Shown: in pieces, positions 61,440 through 64,000 of the stretch
How the letters are laid out: every line of letters starts with the position of its first letter
Position numbering within the stretch: the stretch's first letter is position 1
Source: Pseudomonas yamanorum
GTDB taxonomy: Bacteria > Pseudomonadota > Gammaproteobacteria > Pseudomonadales > Pseudomonadaceae
NCBI RefSeq assembly: GCF_013386765.1
Contig: NZ_JACARE010000019.1
Coordinates: 108,980 to 172,979, forward strand
DNA: 64,000 nt
Direction of reading: 5' to 3'
Program-made: the position numbers and the translations under genes
The notes under the pieces: generated by a model
Databases searched by the model: none
Told to the model about the DNA's origin: nothing
Seen by the model: the letters and a program-made list of their open reading frames with translations, nothing else

Positions 61440-63254
61440 AAGCAACGCCTCGCCCAACGCCTCGGGCCGCCCGCTGAACAACGTTTGCAACGGCTGCGGC
61501 GACGCCAGGTGGCGGTACAACGCACTGCGCTCGGCGTAATTGCCGGCCAGGCGCACCGCCGCCTGCACGTACGCTTCAAGGGTCGGGGCGATGGTCCAGT
61601 CGGGCAAGCCGACCCGGCGAAACAACCCCTCGTCGATATGCTCGAACACCTGCGGCCCGGTCTTGCACACGCCCGGCAGGCCGACCGTCAGCGCATCGAT
61701 GATGCCGTTGGTGTTGCCGAACGGGAACGGGCTGAGGAACAGGTCGCAGCGATTCAGGGTGGCCATGTAATCCGCGTAGGGCTGGTGCGGGTACACCGTG
61801 GCATCGCCCACGTAGCGCTCGATCAGGCGCACCAGTTGCGGGAACAACAGGCCCTGGGCCTGGCCCACCAGAAAGTGAAAACGCACGCGCTTGCCGGTCT
61901 CGCGCAAGGTGCTCAGGGCGATCGCCTGGCACGCGCGCAAAAACGTCGGGTTGAGTTTCATGGTGGTCGCTGCAATGGCGATGTTCACCACCGGCGCGTC
62001 GAGCCGCTCCAGCCGTGGCAGGTCGACGCTGATGGCCGACGGACGATACGGCTGGCCATCGGCAGGCAAGCGCAGCAGGTGCTCGCTGAAGCAGGCCGGA
62101 TCACCGACAAAATCCTCTTCCACGCTGATGCAGTCGATATGCCGCGAACCGGTAGTTGCCGGATGCCCCAGCGCCGCCACCTGCAACGGTGCAAAGCGCA
62201 GGTTGCTGGCAAACATCGTGATCTGGAACATGCCGACGCTGGGCATGTAGAACACCTCGGGCCGGCGTGATTCGGCCAGTGCCGTCAGTTCCCGCAGGCA
62301 GGCGAACAAGTCATCCGGCCGGGCCAGCTCGATAAACTCATCGAACACTTCACGCCCCAGCGCATCCACGTTGGCGCCGTAGCCGACTGCGACCACGTGA
62401 AAATCCCGTCGAGCGGCCTGCAGGGTCAGCGAGTGGGTGCGGTAGATCGAATGCCCGCCGGAAAACCATTCCAGCAGCACCAGCATCAGCGGCTTTTCCC
62501 GGGCGACCGGTGCTTGTGGCACCACGCTGCGGATGCCCAGGCTTTCCAGCTTGCGTTCGATCAGCGTATTGATCGAGGCCTTGATGCGGTGCCGCTCCGG
62601 CAGGTCGGCGTAGCTGCAATGCATGTACACATCGTGCAGCACGTTCAGCGGCAGCGCGTCGAGGCTGTCGAGTTGCTCAAGGCGCCCCGGCAACCAGGCC
62701 AACAACGCCTCGCGCTTGGAATGGGCCGCCGGGGTGCCGAGAAAGCGCGGCGACATCAACGCCATGAACAGCGCCGCCGCCAGCGTCGGGTTTTGCGCCC
62801 ACAGCAGTTCCACGTCCAGCGGCAATTGCGACTCGGGGGAATACAGCAGGCAGAACTTCACCAGGTCCTGTTCGGCAATCCGGTAATCGCCGCCCGGGCC
62901 CAGCAGGTTCAGCGAGCGCAGGATGTGGTCGCAGTTGACGAAGGCGCTGGCGGCAAACAGTGATGACAGCCAGCGTTGCAGGTTGATGAGCTGGCCAAAA
63001 CCGTTGGGGCTGATGCTGAAACCCGGGTCGGAAAACAACGCGGTGATGGCGCTGGTGAGCCGGGTCAACACGTGGCTTTCCAGCTCTCCCGGGCTGATCG
63101 CCGGGGACACCGACAATGAGAACTGCTCCGACAGTTTGCCGTAGTTGCGATCGATCAACTGCAGCAGGCGCACCAACTCCCGGGCGCCGCCTTCGTGGTC
63201 GCGGGTGTAGCACAGGTATTCGAACGTCTCGAGGGAAAACACCGGATCATTCAT
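61419..63254 (-). CDS. HMW1C-like protein N-glucosyltransferase
   Basis: A 611-aa cytoplasmic GT41-type enzyme. The N-terminal half is helical, and the C-terminal half has GT-B landmarks: ALGHPATTGSRHIDCISVEEDFVGD, FLVGQAQGLLFPQ and SPFPFGNTNGIIDALTVGLPGVCKTGPQVFEHIDEGLFRRVGLP. The length is close to HMW1C (649 aa) and ApNGT (620 aa). Such enzymes put hexoses on Asn-X-Ser/Thr sites of adhesins before export. It overlaps the adhesin stop by ATGA, strong evidence that the adhesin is its substrate. Confidence 0.83.
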   Translation of the reverse strand: MNDPVFSLETFEYLCYTRDHEGGARELVRLLQLIDRNYGKLSEQFSLSVSPAISPGELESHVLTRLTSAITALFSDPGFSISPNGFGQLINLQRWLSSLFAASAFVNCDHILRSLNLLGPGGDYRIAEQDLVKFCLLYSPESQLPLDVELLWAQNPTLAAALFMALMSPRFLGTPAAHSKREALLAWLPGRLEQLDSLDALPLNVLHDVYMHCSYADLPERHRIKASINTLIERKLESLGIRSVVPQAPVAREKPLMLVLLEWFSGGHSIYRTHSLTLQAARRDFHVVAVGYGANVDALGREVFDEFIELARPDDLFACLRELTALAESRRPEVFYMPSVGMFQITMFASNLRFAPLQVAALGHPATTGSRHIDCISVEEDFVGDPACFSEHLLRLPADGQPYRPSAISVDLPRLERLDAPVVNIAIAATTMKLNPTFLRACQAIALSTLRETGKRVRFHFLVGQAQGLLFPQLVRLIERYVGDATVYPHQPYADYMATLNRCDLFLSPFPFGNTNGIIDALTVGLPGVCKTGPQVFEHIDEGLFRRVGLPDWTIAPTLEAYVQAAVRLAGNYAERSALYRHLASPQPLQTLFSGRPEALGEALLSRIRQQ

Positions 63255-64000
63255 CGGGTTTGCACCACGTCGATGTTCACCTCGTCGGCGGCGCTGCCCA
63301 TTGCGGTGAGGTGATAGTCCGGCGCCAGCGGCTGGCTCCAGGCACCGCCCACGGCTTGCGCCTGCTGGTACTGGCGAGTGGGTTCGCTGGCGGTTTCCAG
63401 CAGCCCGTTGTGGATCAGCCCGCCACGGCTGATCAGCACCGCGCCGTTGCCGCTGGCGGTCAGGGTGGTGACGTCGTCGGTGTGGGTGATGTAGTTGGCG
63501 GAGGGTGTATCGAGGTCCAGGCGCAGCAACCCGTCCGCCACCTGCAGCAGGTTGTTGCCGTGATCGAAACTCAAGGCTGCACCGCCGCCGCTGCCATTGA
63601 GGGTGATATTGCCGCCGGCGCCGGTCATCACGTTGTTGTAGCCCTTGGCATTGGTGGCGCTGAAGGCAATCCCGGCGCCCGAACCTTGCGCCGTACCCTG
63701 CAGGCTGATATCGCCGCTGCCGGAGAGAATATTCACCCCGTTGCCAGGGCCCGACGCACCGCTGCGAATACTCAAGCCCGCCGCACTGGAAGCCGGCCCG
63801 GCGCGCCCGTTCAACGTGATGTCGCCGCTGGCCGTCGACACGTTGATCACCGAACCGGTGCCGGTGGAGTTGAGGGTCGTGCCCGCATCCCCGTCACTGC
63901 TGCCATCGATGAAAATATCACCGCCCCGGGCCGCGTTCAGCGTGACTGTACCGGTGCCGGAAGACGCGATAAACACACCGCGACCGGAGCCGCTGTTGCC
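63251..64000 (-). CDS. C-terminal part of a large filamentous adhesin (FHA/HMW1A type), truncated by the window edge
   Basis: 250 residues of the 3' end of a secreted protein; the frame is open to the edge, so an in-frame GTG at 63976 is not the start. It consists of short imperfect repeats rich in Gly, Ser, Asn and Thr (GDITLNGRAG, GDISLQGTAQG, GNITLNGSGGG), the pattern of a right-handed beta-helix as in two-partner secretion adhesins. It contains several Asn-X-Ser/Thr sites (LNSTG, INVST, LNGSG), and the glycosyltransferase gene directly follows it. It may be a glycosylated surface adhesin. Confidence 0.75.
   Translation of the reverse strand, partial: GNSGSGRGVFIASSGTGTVTLNAARGGDIFIDGSSDGDAGTTLNSTGTGSVINVSTASGDITLNGRAGPASSAAGLSIRSGASGPGNGVNILSGSGDISLQGTAQGSGAGIAFSATNAKGYNNVMTGAGGNITLNGSGGGAALSFDHGNNLLQVADGLLRLDLDTPSANYITHTDDVTTLTASGNGAVLISRGGLIHNGLLETASEPTRQYQQAQAVGGAWSQPLAPDYHLTAMGSAADEVNIDVVQTR

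Overview
The window is chromosomal DNA of a Pseudomonas, most likely of the P. fluorescens group. This rests on the GC-rich coding style, the many LysR/AraC/TetR regulators and MFS exporters, several small gene families typical of pseudomonads, and REP/REPIN-type inverted repeats between genes. No rRNA, tRNA, phage or CRISPR locus was seen.

Layout. 1-900: a small membrane-protein gene, then three decaying copies of an intergenic unit with a REPIN hairpin. 881-13702: metabolic and regulatory genes, including ptrR/sad (succinate semialdehyde oxidation), a TetR/methyltransferase pair with twin operators, a YeeE-type sulfur transporter, a stand-alone RibD-type deaminase, a cytochrome c, an FAD-linked oxidase with LysR regulator and MFS permease, and tspO. 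13941-20040: an accessory island. A DUF6124 gene has a leader with competing inverted repeats, and the DUF6124/77-aa gene pair is duplicated. The two copies bracket AT-rich genes of unknown function. Next to them lie a membrane-anchored protein and an 868-aa ABC-type ATPase with a zinc-hook CxxC and a C-terminal RxxxxxH motif, a candidate stand-alone RloC/PrrC-like defence nuclease.

20453-25252: a DMT transporter and a set of minus-strand genes that includes a type VI secretion PAAR-effector module (small upstream partner, PAAR effector with hydrophobic C terminus, membrane protein as candidate immunity). A short direct repeat of the neighbouring acetyltransferase gene's tail flanks this set. 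25843-49843: transporters, a DCC-family/DoxX pair, a DUF2867/saccharopine dehydrogenase-like/DUF2269 operon, regulators divergent from exporters, a marR operon, a 1-kb tandem array of REPIN units (38624-39621), a secreted nuclease, lipoproteins, pdxI, trmK, a bestrophin, proP and a PQQ-type sugar dehydrogenase.

49867-61439: an exporter/TetR pair with paired operators, a FecI-FecR-TonB receptor iron-signalling cassette, an McrBC-type restriction system with an unusual reader domain, and a flavodoxin/TetR pair. 61419-64000: an HMW1C-like protein N-glucosyltransferase translationally coupled to the 3' end of a large beta-helical adhesin that runs off the window, which suggests a glycosylated two-partner-secretion adhesin.

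All functional names are from motif and sequence recognition by eye. No database search was run.
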